The notes: generated by a model not told the origin, from the sequence alone. A DNA stretch of 64,000 bases from Pseudomonas sp. PDM04 (GCF_014851765.1 NZ_JACVAI010000005.1:496001-560000), one strand, 5' to 3'; counted from the first letter of the stretch, positions 17,178 through 26,228 are shown. Numbers and translations are program-made.

Positions 17178-17576
17178 TCACACCAGAGGGGAAGCGCGGG
17201 GATTCAGATTCGGCCATTGCTGGCGCGGGGTGGGGTTGTCGAGAGAGGTGGCAGGCTGGCTTCGATGGCTTTCGAAACGGGCGAAATACAAGTGCGGTGC
17301 GTGCCCCGGCAGTGCCACCAGCGGCGCGGAACCGGAGCAGCACCAGCAATGCTGCATGTTGGAATGTTCGTCGCTCTGCGGCGCTTTCTGCTCCAGGTCG
17401 CCCAGGGAGATCGCCACCATGCGGGTGCCGCCGGACGAACAGAAACTGCCCCACATCACTTGCTCGGCGGGGGCTTTCGCCGCCTGCGCCATCGCTCCGG
17501 ACATCGGCATGGCGAGCATGTTGAACAGCACTGCGAAGCAGGCTATCCAGGCAATTGCGAGCCGTTGTCGGGACAT
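17178..17576 (-). CDS. DUF2946 family protein, Cys-rich
   Basis: 132 aa, first gene of the copper cluster. A signal-like hydrophobic N-terminus runs to about residue 30 (MSGAMAQAA). It has C46 in GSFCSSGG and a cluster C77, C79, C80 in MQHCWCC, preceded by DEHSN. This is the usual DUF2946 pattern of periplasmic Cys/His ligands. The function of the family is not established; copper binding is inferred from residues and neighbours. It differs from the second DUF2946 protein downstream by lacking the Met-rich stretch. Confidence 0.8.
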   Translation of the reverse strand: MSRQRLAIAWIACFAVLFNMLAMPMSGAMAQAAKAPAEQVMWGSFCSSGGTRMVAISLGDLEQKAPQSDEHSNMQHCWCCSGSAPLVALPGHAPHLYFARFESHRSQPATSLDNPTPRQQWPNLNPRASPLV

Positions 17577-17599
17577 GGGACGAATCCGGTTGAGTGGGC

Positions 17600-17626
17600 G
17601 ATCAGGCGCGGCTATTTAGCCTGATC
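17600..17626. promoter_or_regulatory. Inverted repeat upstream of the copper cluster
   Basis: GATCAGGC and GCCTGATC are perfect 8-base arms around an 11-base centre. The repeat lies 24-50 bases before the first copper gene and after the antitoxin gene. It could be an operator or the terminator of the toxin-antitoxin operon; there is no T-run. Confidence 0.45.
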
Positions 17627-17674
17627 AGTGCCGATAAGTAAAAAGACGGCGTGCGGTTTGGTGTCGCAGCGCTA

Positions 17675-17965
17675 TCAGATCGCAGTGGCATGCAGACGCA
17701 TACCCAAGGCTTTCATGACTTTGATGATAGTCGCGAATTCCGGATTGCCAGTGCTGCTCAGTGCTTTGTACAAGCTTTCGCGTCCCAAGCCTGCGTCGCG
17801 GGCAACCTGTGTCATGCCCTGAGCTCTGGCTATATCGTTGAGCGCTGCACGGATAAGCACGCCGTCGCCGGCGTCCTCTGCAAAGCAGGCGTCCAGGTAC
17901 GCGGCCATTTCCGCAGGGGTTTTGAGAAACTCGGCCGCGTCGAACCGACTGAATTGTTCGGTCAT
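17675..17965 (-). CDS. Addiction-module antitoxin (HigA-like, HTH)
   Basis: 96 aa with a helix-turn-helix at about 50-75 (MTQVARDAGLGRESLYKAL), followed by FATIIKVMKALGM. This is the architecture of the small antidotes paired with HigB/RelE-like killer proteins. It is encoded 3 bp after the toxin gene with its own AAGGA ribosome site. Expected to bind the toxin and the promoter of the pair. Confidence 0.87.
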   Translation of the reverse strand: MTEQFSRFDAAEFLKTPAEMAAYLDACFAEDAGDGVLIRAALNDIARAQGMTQVARDAGLGRESLYKALSSTGNPEFATIIKVMKALGMRLHATAI

Positions 17966-17968
17966 GTT

Positions 17969-18271
17969 TCATTCCTTGTCAGCGATGCTTTGTGCCATCT
18001 GAATGGCGCGTTTGATATCGCGTTGTTGAGTCGACTTGTCACCCCCTGCCAGAAGCAGGTAAACCACCGCGCCTCTGCGGGTGAAGTACAGTCTGTAACC
18101 TGGCCCATGATGGATCCGCATTTCATAAACGGACTCACCGACAGGTTGCCAATCGCCGAAATTCCCAAACTCGGCGGCTCTTATTCTGGCAAGGATCCGC
18201 ACTTTTCCGATGTTGTCGCGCAGCGCATTGAGCCAATCGGCAAACACTCTTGATCGTTCAAAGTCATACAT
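17969..18271 (-). CDS. Addiction-module toxin, RelE/HigB (Gp49-like) family
   Basis: 100 aa. Family landmarks are the N-terminal F-x-x-WLNALRDN, KVRILARIRAAEFGNFGDWQPVG, the strand MRIHHGPGYRLYF, and LLLAGGDKSTQQRDIKRA near the end. Such proteins are ribosome-dependent mRNA interferases. The toxin gene comes first, as in higBA. The pair sits between the copper and cobalamin loci and is a likely recent insertion. Confidence 0.88.
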   Translation of the reverse strand: MYDFERSRVFADWLNALRDNIGKVRILARIRAAEFGNFGDWQPVGESVYEMRIHHGPGYRLYFTRRGAVVYLLLAGGDKSTQQRDIKRAIQMAQSIADKE

Positions 18272-18436
18272 GGCGAATCGTATTCCTTGGGATACAGGTT
18301 GGCAAGCGGCCTTTCAACGAGTCGACGCGCTGTGCAAGTCAGGTCCGAAGGATTGGGAATATAGGATTCGAGCGAAGGGCCGCACAGTCGGCCCTTTCCT
18401 GGAATGTTGCGGGTAAAGTCTCAGGCCCGGTCAGGG

Positions 18437-19165
18437 TCAGGAAAAGTCCGACGTCGACAGGGCCTTCAGCACGTCAGTCACTGACTGAAACTCCCGATCC
18501 ACCGCCGCCAACACCGGTCGCTTCAACACCAGCACCGGCACCCCACGCTCGCGTGCCACTTCCAGTTTTGGTTCGGTGGCGGTGCTGCCGCTGTTTTTGC
18601 TGACGAGCACGTCGATCTGGCGACGCTCGAACAACGCACGCTCGTCGTCGATCAGGAACGGCCCTCGGGCGCCGATCACTTCGCAGCGCGGGTTGCCGGG
18701 GTAAACGTCCAGCGCGCGCAGGGTCCAGAATTGCTCCGGCGGAATTTCATTCAGGTGTTGCAGGGGTTCGCGACCGAGGGTGAACAGCGGTCGCCGGAAC
18801 GGTTCAAGGGCCTGGATCAACTCCGCCCAGTCGCTGACGTCGCGCCAGTCATCCCCAGCCTGCGGTTGCCAGGCCGGACGCCTGAGCGCCCAGCAGGGAA
18901 TGCCGCTCAACCGGGCGGCACTCGCGGCGTTCTGGCTGATCTGCGCGGCATAGGGGTGCGTTGCGTCCAGCAGCAGGTCGATGCCTTCGTCACGAATGCA
19001 TTGCGCCAGCCCCTCGGCACCGCCATAGCCGCCGACACGCACCTGGCAATTCAGGTCATCGGGCACGCGACCGATGCCGGCCAGGCTGTAGATGTGTTCG
19101 GGCCCCAGCGTGCGGGCGATGGCCAATGCCTCGGTGACGCCGCCCAGCAGCAGAATGCGCTTCAT
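18437..19165 (-). CDS. cobK: Precorrin-6A reductase CobK/CbiJ
   Basis: 242 aa NAD(P)H-dependent reductase that converts precorrin-6 to its dihydro form in corrin synthesis. The N-terminal nucleotide loop is LLLGGVTEALAIA; the family stretch DATHPYAAQISQNA is near residue 70, and LVSKNSGSTATEPKL near 195. The start at 19165 overlaps the cbiD stop (ATGA at 19162-19165). The frame further upstream is a shadow of cbiD. Last gene of cobL-cbiD-cobK. Confidence 0.94.
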   Translation of the reverse strand: MKRILLLGGVTEALAIARTLGPEHIYSLAGIGRVPDDLNCQVRVGGYGGAEGLAQCIRDEGIDLLLDATHPYAAQISQNAASAARLSGIPCWALRRPAWQPQAGDDWRDVSDWAELIQALEPFRRPLFTLGREPLQHLNEIPPEQFWTLRALDVYPGNPRCEVIGARGPFLIDDERALFERRQIDVLVSKNSGSTATEPKLEVARERGVPVLVLKRPVLAAVDREFQSVTDVLKALSTSDFS

Positions 19166-20259
19166 CGAACAGTCCCCGCCTGGCCGACGATCCCGCCCTG
19201 GCGGTCGATGGCAAACACCTCCACCTGAACCTGCGCCGGCACCACGCTGCGCGCGAATGCCAGGGCGTGCTGGCACACCGCATCACCGAGCGCGATACCC
19301 GCGGCACTGGCCATCGCCAGGGCTTGCTGACTGGTGTTGGCCTGGCGGATCGCCTGCTGCAGCGCCGCGTCGGCGCCGAGTGTCGCCGCCCATTCGGCCA
19401 ATTGCGGCAAGTCGATGCTCGAATGCCGGCTGTGCAAATCCATGTGCCCGGCAGCCAGTTTGCTGATCTTGCCGAACCCGCCGCACAGGCTGAGTTTATC
19501 CACGGGGACTTTGCGCAGGTGCTTGAGCACGGCACCGACGAAGTCGCCCATTTCGATCAGGGCAATTTCCGGCAGGCTGTACACCCGGCGCATGGTGTCT
19601 TCGCTGGCGTTGCCGGTGCACGCGGCGATATGTCGGTAACCGTTGGTCTTCGCCACGTCGATCCCTTGCTGGATCGAGGCGATGTATGCCGAGCAGGAGA
19701 ACGGTCGGACGATGCCGCTGGTGCCCAGGATCGACAAACCGCCGAGAATCCCCAGTCTCGGATTCATGGTTTTGAGCGCCAGCGCCTCACCGCCTTCGAC
19801 GTTGACCGTGACCTCGAAACCGCCCGGATAACCCAGCTCCTGTGCCAGCCCCATCAGGTGCTCGGTGATCATTTTGCGCGGCACCGGATTGATCGCCGGT
19901 TCGCCGACCGCCAGCACCAGGCCCGGTCGGGTGACGGTGCCCACACCGCGCCCGGCGCAAAAGCGGATGCCCGGTTCGGCGCGCAATCGCACCTGGGAGA
20001 ACAGCAGTGCGCCATGGGTGACGTCCGGGTCATCGCCGGCATCCTTGAGGGTGCCGGCCTCGGCGCCCTCATCCAGCAGGCGGCAGAATTCCAGGCGCAT
20101 CTGTACGCGCTTGCCCTTGGGCAGGACGATGTCCACGGCGTCCGCGCCGGCTCCGCCGAGCAGCAATCGCGCTGCGGCGAGGCTGGTGGCGGTGGCGCAG
20201 CTGCCAGTGGTCAGGCCGCTGCGCAGAGGCCTGGGCTGTTCGGCGGTTTCGTCACGCAT
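19162..20259 (-). CDS. cbiD: Cobalt-precorrin-5B C1-methyltransferase CbiD
   Basis: 365 aa from the ATG at 20259 (MRDETAEQPRPLRSG); an ATG at 20277 would add MWSNLS. The family start LRSGLTTGSCATATSLAAA is intact, as are the VTRPGL and SGIVRPFSCSAY stretches. It methylates C1 and removes the acetyl side chain. In the classical aerobic pathway this step is done by CobF, so the presence of CbiD next to oxygen-using CobG is a mixed arrangement. It overlaps the cobL stop by 8 bases. Confidence 0.93.
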   Translation of the reverse strand: MRDETAEQPRPLRSGLTTGSCATATSLAAARLLLGGAGADAVDIVLPKGKRVQMRLEFCRLLDEGAEAGTLKDAGDDPDVTHGALLFSQVRLRAEPGIRFCAGRGVGTVTRPGLVLAVGEPAINPVPRKMITEHLMGLAQELGYPGGFEVTVNVEGGEALALKTMNPRLGILGGLSILGTSGIVRPFSCSAYIASIQQGIDVAKTNGYRHIAACTGNASEDTMRRVYSLPEIALIEMGDFVGAVLKHLRKVPVDKLSLCGGFGKISKLAAGHMDLHSRHSSIDLPQLAEWAATLGADAALQQAIRQANTSQQALAMASAAGIALGDAVCQHALAFARSVVPAQVQVEVFAIDRQGGIVGQAGTVR

Positions 20260-21463
20260 CGAGAGGTTTGACCACATCCAGCAGGGTTATCGGCAAGGCC
20301 TGGCGCCAGGTGTCGAAGCCGCCGAGCGGTTGCGCCTGGGCGATGTGAATGCGCGTCAGCTCGCCACCGTGTTGCTCGCGCCAGGCCATCAGGGTCATTT
20401 CACTTTGCAGTGTCACGGCGTTGGCGACCAGCCGGCCGCCGGGTTTCAGCTGCGCCCAGCAGGTGTCGAGCACACCTTCGCGAGTGACCCCGCCACCGAT
20501 GAAAATCGCATCCGGGGGTTCAAGGCCGGCAAGGGCGTGCGGTGCCTTGCCGCGAACCAACTGCAGGCCGGGTACACCCAGCGCGTCGCGGTTATGTTCG
20601 ATCAGCGCCTGGCGTCCCTCATCGGCCTCGATGGCCAGCGCACGGCAGCTGGGATGAGCGCGCATCCACTCGATTCCGATCGAGCCGCTGCCCGCGCCGA
20701 CGTCCCACAGCAGCTCACCGGGCACCGGAGCCAGGCGGGCGAGGGTGACGGCGCGGACATCGCGTTTGGTCAACTGACCGTCGTGTTCGAACGCCGAGTC
20801 CGGCAGGCCGGCCAGGCGCGACAGACGCGGCGCAGCGGTTTCGGCGATGCATTCGATGGCGACCAGGTTCAGGTCGGCAATCGAAGGATCGCTCCAGGCC
20901 TGCGCGAGGCCATCAATGCGCCGCTCGGCGGCACCGCCCAGGTGTTCCAGCACCGTCAGGCGGCTGGGACCGAACCCACGCTCGCGCAACAGCGCGGCAA
21001 TCGCCGCCGGGCTGTGGCCATCGTTACTGAGCACCAACAGGCGAACACCGCTGAACAATTGGGCATGGAGCGCCGCGATCGGGCGTGCGACGACCGACAG
21101 CGTGACCACCTCCTGCAACGGCCAGCCCATGCGTGCGGCGGCCAGCGAGCAGGACGAGGGCGCGGGCAGGATCAGCATTTCATCGCTGGGCAACTGCCGG
21201 ACGAGGCTGGCACCGACACCGAAAAACATCGGGTCGCCGCTGGCCAGCACGCACACCGGCTCGCCGCGCAGGGCCAGCACCGGGTCGATGGAAAACGGGC
21301 TGGGCCAGGTGTCGCGCCGGCCCCGGATGCAGGGCGGCAACAGGTCCAGGTGTCGCTGGCCGCCGAAGATTCGCGAGGCGCGCAACAGCGCGTGCCGGGC
21401 GTTCTTGCCCAGGCCTTTGAAACCGTCTTCACCGATGCCGATAACCGTCAGCCAGGGCGTCAT
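20252..21463 (-). CDS. cobL: Precorrin-6Y C5,15-methyltransferase (decarboxylating) CobL
   Basis: 403 aa, a fusion of CbiE-like and CbiT-like domains. The N-terminal tetrapyrrole methylase half (about 1-205) has VIGIGEDGFKGL and LASGDPMFFGVG. The C-terminal SAM-dependent half (about 225-403) has LWDVGAGSGSIGIEWMR. It methylates C5 and C15 and decarboxylates the C12 acetate. A strong AAGGAG ribosome site precedes the ATG at 21463; the longer frame upstream is antisense to cobG. First gene of its operon, divergent from cobG. Confidence 0.95.
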   Translation of the reverse strand: MTPWLTVIGIGEDGFKGLGKNARHALLRASRIFGGQRHLDLLPPCIRGRRDTWPSPFSIDPVLALRGEPVCVLASGDPMFFGVGASLVRQLPSDEMLILPAPSSCSLAAARMGWPLQEVVTLSVVARPIAALHAQLFSGVRLLVLSNDGHSPAAIAALLRERGFGPSRLTVLEHLGGAAERRIDGLAQAWSDPSIADLNLVAIECIAETAAPRLSRLAGLPDSAFEHDGQLTKRDVRAVTLARLAPVPGELLWDVGAGSGSIGIEWMRAHPSCRALAIEADEGRQALIEHNRDALGVPGLQLVRGKAPHALAGLEPPDAIFIGGGVTREGVLDTCWAQLKPGGRLVANAVTLQSEMTLMAWREQHGGELTRIHIAQAQPLGGFDTWRQALPITLLDVVKPLDA

Positions 21464-21653
21464 GCCTGCTCCTTGAAAAAGCCGCCCACTCATGAAGGGC
21501 GAGCGGGTTCGTGCCGGGCGCAATGATACCGCGCTGCAGCGGTTTCTGTTCCCCGAGTGCTCTGGTCGTCCGACAGGCTTTTCATACCCGGTTGCAAAGC
21601 AGGCATAATACCGCCCGCTTTGCCCGCGAAGCGCCTCGCCACCTGTACGGGTC

Positions 21654-22982
21654 ATGCCCTTGAACGAACGTCCGATGTCCACCGCAGTACGCCCCTCGGC
21701 CTGTCCGGGACTCTTACGCATCGTCCCGGCGCTGGACGGCGGTATCTGCCGCATCAAGTTGACCGGCGGCTCGATCAGCAGCGCCCAGGCCGATGCGGTG
21801 GCCCGTGCAGCGGAGGACTTCGCCAGCGGTGCGATTGAAGCGACCAACCGCGCCAACCTGCAGATACGCGGGATAGGCGCGGAACAGGCGGCGTTGATCG
21901 AGCGCCTGCTGGCGGCGGGTCTCGGCCCGCACCACGCGGCGGGCGATGACGTGCGCAACCTGATGCTCAGTCCGAGTGCCGGCATAGACCGGCACATGCT
22001 GTTCGATACCCGCGCCCTGGCCGAGCAGATCCTGGCCACCGTGCAGCGCCATGAGCCCTTTCACGATCTCAGCCCCAAGTTCGCCCTGCAACTGGATGGC
22101 GGTGAGGCGCTGGCAATGCTCGAGCACCCCAACGACCTGTGGCTCTCGGCCTACGGGCAAGCGGGCGAGTGCCGACTGGCGTTCGGCCTGGCGGGTTGTC
22201 CCACGGACGTGCCGGCCGGGTCGGTGGCGCTGGACGCTGGTCATGACCTGGTGGTCGCCGTGCTGGAGTTGTTCCTCGAACTGGCGCGCCCCGAGCAGAC
22301 GCGCATGCGTCATGTGCTGGCCGAAATGCCGGCCGCCACGTTCGTGGCGCGACTGGCCGAGCGCGTGACCCTTCAGCCGGTCACGGGCTGGCAGCGCCCG
22401 GTCCATGAGACGGGCCTGCACATGGGCGCGCACGCGCAGTCGCAGGCGCAACACGTCTATGTCGGTGGCGTGCCGCCCCTGGGCCGACTCGATGGCGCGA
22501 TGCTGCGCGGTGCCGCGCAACTGGCGTGCGAATACGGTGATGCAACGCTGCGATTCACGCCCTGGCAAAGCCTGCTGTTGCCCAATGTACCCCGCGAGCA
22601 CGCCGATGAAGTCCTGCGCCGCCTGCAGCAGTTGGGGCTGTTGTGCGACGCCGATCAGGCCTTGTCGCAGTTGATCGCCTGCACCGGGTCTACGGGCTGT
22701 GGCCGGGGCCTGGCCGACACCAAGGGCGACGCCCGGCAACTGGCAGCGCTGTTGCAGCGTCACGGTGATGCGTTGAAGGTGCACCTGAGCGGTTGCCCGC
22801 GCTCCTGCGCCGCCGCGCATATCGCCCCGGTGACCCTGCTGGCCGTTACCCCCGGTCACTATGACCTCTATTTTCGCGAAGCGGGGCAGCCGGGTTTCGG
22901 CGCCCTGCACGCACGCAACCTTACTATTGAAGCGGTCGACGCCTTGCTCGCCGCCCGCTCACGGAGCCCGCTTGATGCTTGA
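21654..22982 (+). CDS. cobG: Precorrin-3B synthase CobG
   Basis: 442 aa (435 if the ATG at 21675 is used). It resembles sulfite/nitrite reductases in having two ferredoxin-like half domains and a Cys-rich end, CTGSTGCGRG and HLSGCPRSCA, expected to hold an Fe-S cluster. CobG uses oxygen to hydroxylate C20, so this is the aerobic branch of cobalamin synthesis. The last codons overlap cobH by 8 bases. The 190-bp gap to divergent cobL contains no recognisable B12 riboswitch. Confidence 0.93.
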   Translation: MPLNERPMSTAVRPSACPGLLRIVPALDGGICRIKLTGGSISSAQADAVARAAEDFASGAIEATNRANLQIRGIGAEQAALIERLLAAGLGPHHAAGDDVRNLMLSPSAGIDRHMLFDTRALAEQILATVQRHEPFHDLSPKFALQLDGGEALAMLEHPNDLWLSAYGQAGECRLAFGLAGCPTDVPAGSVALDAGHDLVVAVLELFLELARPEQTRMRHVLAEMPAATFVARLAERVTLQPVTGWQRPVHETGLHMGAHAQSQAQHVYVGGVPPLGRLDGAMLRGAAQLACEYGDATLRFTPWQSLLLPNVPREHADEVLRRLQQLGLLCDADQALSQLIACTGSTGCGRGLADTKGDARQLAALLQRHGDALKVHLSGCPRSCAAAHIAPVTLLAVTPGHYDLYFREAGQPGFGALHARNLTIEAVDALLAARSRSPLDA

Positions 22983-23601
22983 TTACATTCGCGACGGTCA
23001 GGAGATCTATCGCAACTCCTTCGCGATCATTCGCGCCGAGGCCAACCTCGCGCGCATTCCTGCCGATCTGGAAAAGCTCGCGGTCCGCGTGATTCACGCC
23101 TGCGGCATGGTCGATGCCATAGACGGCTTGCAGTTCTCCACGGGCGCCGGCCAGGCCGGGCGCGATGCGCTGGCGGCCGGTGCGCCGATCCTGTGCGATG
23201 CGCGCATGGTGTCCGAGGGCATCACCCGCACGCGTCTGCCGGCCAACAATCAGGTGATCTGCACCCTGCGCGACGACAGCGTGCCGCAAATGGCCCGTGA
23301 GCTGGGCAACACCCGCTCGGCCGTCGCCCTGGAATTGTGGCGCCCGCACCTGGAAGGCAGCGTCGTGGTGATCGGCAACGCGCCGACCGCCTTGTTCTAT
23401 TTGCTGGAAATGCTCGACGCCGGCGCCCCGAAACCGGCGCTGATCCTGGGCTTCCCGGTGGGCTTCGTCGGCGCCGCCGAGTCCAAGGCAGCGCTGGCGG
23501 CGGACAGCCGTGGCGTACCGTTCGTGATCATGCAAGGTCGGCTGGGCGGTAGCGCCATGGCCGCCGCTGCGGTCAATGCCCTCGCCACGGAGATCGAATG
23601 A
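22975..23601 (+). CDS. cobH: Precorrin-8X methylmutase CobH/CbiC
   Basis: 208 aa. It moves the methyl group from C11 to C12 to make hydrogenobyrinate. Family landmarks are IYRNSFAIIRAEA, the catalytic-region VRVIHACGMVD (His expected to act in the rearrangement), and LGFPVGFVGAAESK. The start at 22975 is inside the end of cobG, and the stop overlaps cobI by four bases (ATGA). Confidence 0.95.
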   Translation: MLDYIRDGQEIYRNSFAIIRAEANLARIPADLEKLAVRVIHACGMVDAIDGLQFSTGAGQAGRDALAAGAPILCDARMVSEGITRTRLPANNQVICTLRDDSVPQMARELGNTRSAVALELWRPHLEGSVVVIGNAPTALFYLLEMLDAGAPKPALILGFPVGFVGAAESKAALAADSRGVPFVIMQGRLGGSAMAAAAVNALATEIE

Positions 23602-24332
23602 TGCAGCAACCTGGACGCTTGATCGGCCTGGGCGTCGGCCCGGGTGATCCGGAACTGATTACCGTCAAGGCGCTGCGACTGCTGCGCGAATCGCCGGTGG
23701 TGGCGTACTTCGTCGCCAAGGGCAAGAAGGGCAACGCGTTCGGCATCATCGAGGCGCACCTGCAAACGGCGCAGACGTTGCTGCCACTGGTGTACCCGGT
23801 GACAACCGAAGCCTTGCCGGCACCGCTGTCGTATGAACAGGTCATCAGCGATTTCTACGATGCGGCCGGCGAAGAGCTCGCCGCGCACCTGGACGCCGGC
23901 CGGGACGTGGCGGTGATCTGCGAGGGCGATCCGTTCTTCTACGGCTCCTACATGTACCTGCACGATCGTCTGGCCGAACGTTATGAAGCCGAAGTGGTGC
24001 CGGGTGTCTGCTCGATGCTCGGCGGCGCATCGGTGCTCGGTGCGCCATTGGTGTATCGCAACCAGAGCCTGTCGGTGCTGTCCGGTGTTTTGCCGCACGA
24101 GGACCTCAAGCGACGCCTGGCCGACGCCGACGCGGCGGTGATCATGAAACTGGGGCGCAATCTGCCCAAGGTGCGTCAGGTACTGGAGGAACTCGGGCTG
24201 GCGGGGCGTGCGCTGTACGTCGAACGCGCGACCATGGCCAACCAGAAGATCGTGCCGCTGGCGGAGGTCGAGCCGATGTCCTCGCCCTACTTCTCGCTGA
24301 TCATCGTTCCGGGTGAAAGGTGGCAAGGCTGA
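23598..24332 (+). CDS. cobI: Precorrin-2 C20-methyltransferase CobI/CbiL
   Basis: 244 aa tetrapyrrole methylase (SAM-dependent), first methylation specific to the B12 branch. Typical segments are GLGVGPGDPELITVKALRLL at the N-terminus, CEGDPFFYGSYMYL near 110, and VPGVCSMLGGAS near 130. Two adjacent ATG codons (23598 and 23601) are possible starts. The TGA stop shares a base with the cobJ start at 24332. Confidence 0.95.
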   Translation: MMQQPGRLIGLGVGPGDPELITVKALRLLRESPVVAYFVAKGKKGNAFGIIEAHLQTAQTLLPLVYPVTTEALPAPLSYEQVISDFYDAAGEELAAHLDAGRDVAVICEGDPFFYGSYMYLHDRLAERYEAEVVPGVCSMLGGASVLGAPLVYRNQSLSVLSGVLPHEDLKRRLADADAAVIMKLGRNLPKVRQVLEELGLAGRALYVERATMANQKIVPLAEVEPMSSPYFSLIIVPGERWQG

Positions 24333-26035
24333 TGACGCGTCCAGTTCCGGCGATTGTCATTCTTGGCAATGGCAGCCTCGCCACCGCGCGCAGAATCCAA
24401 CAGCTGTACCCCGGCGCCCTGGTCCATGGGCTGGCCGAACGGGTCGAGGGTGCGGATCGTGTCTATCGCGAATTCGGCGCGACCCTGCGCGAACTCTATC
24501 AACAGGACACGCCGATCATCGCCCTGTGCGCGGCCGGCATCGTGATCCGCACCCTCGCGCCCTTGCTGCTGGAGAAAGGAGCCGAGCCGCCGGTGCTGGC
24601 CGTTGCCGAAGACGGCAGCGCGGTGGTGCCGTTGCTGGGGGGGCTGGGTGGGGTGAACGTCCTGGCGCGGGAGATAGGCGCTGCGTTGCAGGTACCGGCC
24701 GCGATCACCACCAGTGGCGAACTGCGTTTCGGCACCTGCCTGCTCAACCCGCCCACTGGCTTCGCGCTCGGTGATCTGGCGTTGGGCAAGCGTTTCGTCT
24801 CCGATCTACTCGCGGGTGAAACGGTGCGCATCGAAGGCTCGGCCCCATGGTTGGCCGACGCGCAGCTACCGCAGGACCCCGAGGCGCGGCTGACGGTGCA
24901 TGTCGGGCATGCCGAGCGCACGCCCACGGCCAACGAATTACTGATCTACCCGCGCAACGTGCTGGTGGCGGTCAATGCCGGGGTGGCCGACCTGCCGCAG
25001 GCGATTCGCGAGGCGCTGCACCAGGCGAACATCGCTGTGCAATCGGTGGCGTTGCTGCTGGCGGCCGATCGTGACATGGCCGACCCGTCGTTGCGCGAAG
25101 CCGCACTGGAACTGGGGGTGCCGCTGCGCTTTGCCAGCGACACCGCAGCACTCAGGGAGCGGGCGCGCAACGCTGTCGATCAGCCGGTGTCGATCTTCGG
25201 CGATGACGCCATCGCCATCGCCGTGGCCGAACATCCGCTGCAGCCGCTGTCGATCGGCCGCCCGCGCGGGCGTCTGGCAGTGATCGGCCTGGGGCCTGGC
25301 GCGGCGGAGTTGATGGTCCCGGCGGTCAAGGCGGAACTGGCTCGGGCCAATGATGTGCTGGGCTATGAAACCTACGTGCGCATGGCCGGTCCGTTCCGCG
25401 CCGATCAAGTGCTGCATTGCACCGACAACCGCGAAGAGATGCAGCGCGCCCGTCACGCCTTCGAACTGGCGGCACAGGGACGCTCGGTGGTGGTGGTGTC
25501 TTCGGGCGATCCGGGCGTGTTCGCCATGGCGGCGGCAGTGCTCGAGGCGTTGCACGAGTCCTCCGACCCGGCCTGGCACAACGTGGAACTGGAAATGCTG
25601 CCGGGGGTGTCTGCCTCCCTGGCGACGGCCGCGCAGGCCGGGGCACCGCTGGGGCATGACTTCTGCGTCATGTCGCTGTCGGACAACCTCAAACCCTGGG
25701 CCATCATCGAGAAGCGCCTGGACCTGGCGGCGCAGGCGGATCTGGCGCTGGCGTTCTACAACCCGATCTCCCGCTCGCGCCCCTGGCAGCTGGGGCGTGC
25801 GCTGGAGATCGTTGCGCAACATCGTCTGCCCCAGACCCCGGTGGTCCTGGGCCGCGACATCGGTCGCCCCGGCCAGACCTTGCGCGTGACGACGCTCGGT
25901 CAACTGACGCCTGATCAGGTGGACATGCGCACCATGGTGCTTGTCGGCTCTTCGACCACCTGCACGTTTGCGCGTCCGGACGGCGGGGTGTGGGTGTATA
26001 CCCCGCGTTGGTACGGCGCCAAGCCTGGCAATTGA
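24332..26035 (+). CDS. cobJ: CbiG/CobE-CobJ fusion: precorrin-3B C17-methyltransferase
   Basis: 567 aa, about twice the length of a lone CobJ. Residues 1-160 or so look like the CbiG N-terminal domain (LCAAGIVIRTLAPLL, AEDGSAVVPLLGGLGG, ITTSGELRFG). Residues about 200-300 are CobE/CbiG C-terminal-like (NVLVAVNAGVADLP, ADRDMADPSLREAALELG). From about 315 follows the CobJ methylase (VIGLGPGAAELMVP, SSGDPGVFAMAAAV, LPGVSASLATAA, FYNPISRSRPWQ). It contracts the ring after C17 methylation. An upstream GTG at 24320 is possible. Last gene of cobGHIJ. Confidence 0.92.
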   Translation: MTRPVPAIVILGNGSLATARRIQQLYPGALVHGLAERVEGADRVYREFGATLRELYQQDTPIIALCAAGIVIRTLAPLLLEKGAEPPVLAVAEDGSAVVPLLGGLGGVNVLAREIGAALQVPAAITTSGELRFGTCLLNPPTGFALGDLALGKRFVSDLLAGETVRIEGSAPWLADAQLPQDPEARLTVHVGHAERTPTANELLIYPRNVLVAVNAGVADLPQAIREALHQANIAVQSVALLLAADRDMADPSLREAALELGVPLRFASDTAALRERARNAVDQPVSIFGDDAIAIAVAEHPLQPLSIGRPRGRLAVIGLGPGAAELMVPAVKAELARANDVLGYETYVRMAGPFRADQVLHCTDNREEMQRARHAFELAAQGRSVVVVSSGDPGVFAMAAAVLEALHESSDPAWHNVELEMLPGVSASLATAAQAGAPLGHDFCVMSLSDNLKPWAIIEKRLDLAAQADLALAFYNPISRSRPWQLGRALEIVAQHRLPQTPVVLGRDIGRPGQTLRVTTLGQLTPDQVDMRTMVLVGSSTTCTFARPDGGVWVYTPRWYGAKPGN

Positions 26036-26040
26036 TGTAA

Positions 26041-26059
26041 GCGGCTCCTCAGGAGCCGC
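26041..26059 (+). terminator. Hairpin after cobJ
   Basis: GCGGCTC-CTCAG-GAGCCGC begins 5 bases after the cobJ stop. There is no strong T-run, so it is a likely but imperfect intrinsic terminator. Confidence 0.6.
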
Positions 26060-26228
26060 ATTCAAAACACTTCATAGTGCACTTCTTTCAGTAAAGTTAG
26101 AGGTGCGTTAGTGTATTGGTAATCAATGGTATAAGTTGCTGTCGAACATTGAATTGAATGTTTGTTGTACCTGTTTTAGTTTGCAGTTGCCGCAGGGAGC
26201 GGTGATTAACTAATGGAAGGACTGAAAC

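Noticed and set aside
21464..21653. Possible cobalamin riboswitch between cobL and cobG
   Set aside because: I could not find the conserved B12-box or the expected stems in these 190 bases on either strand.
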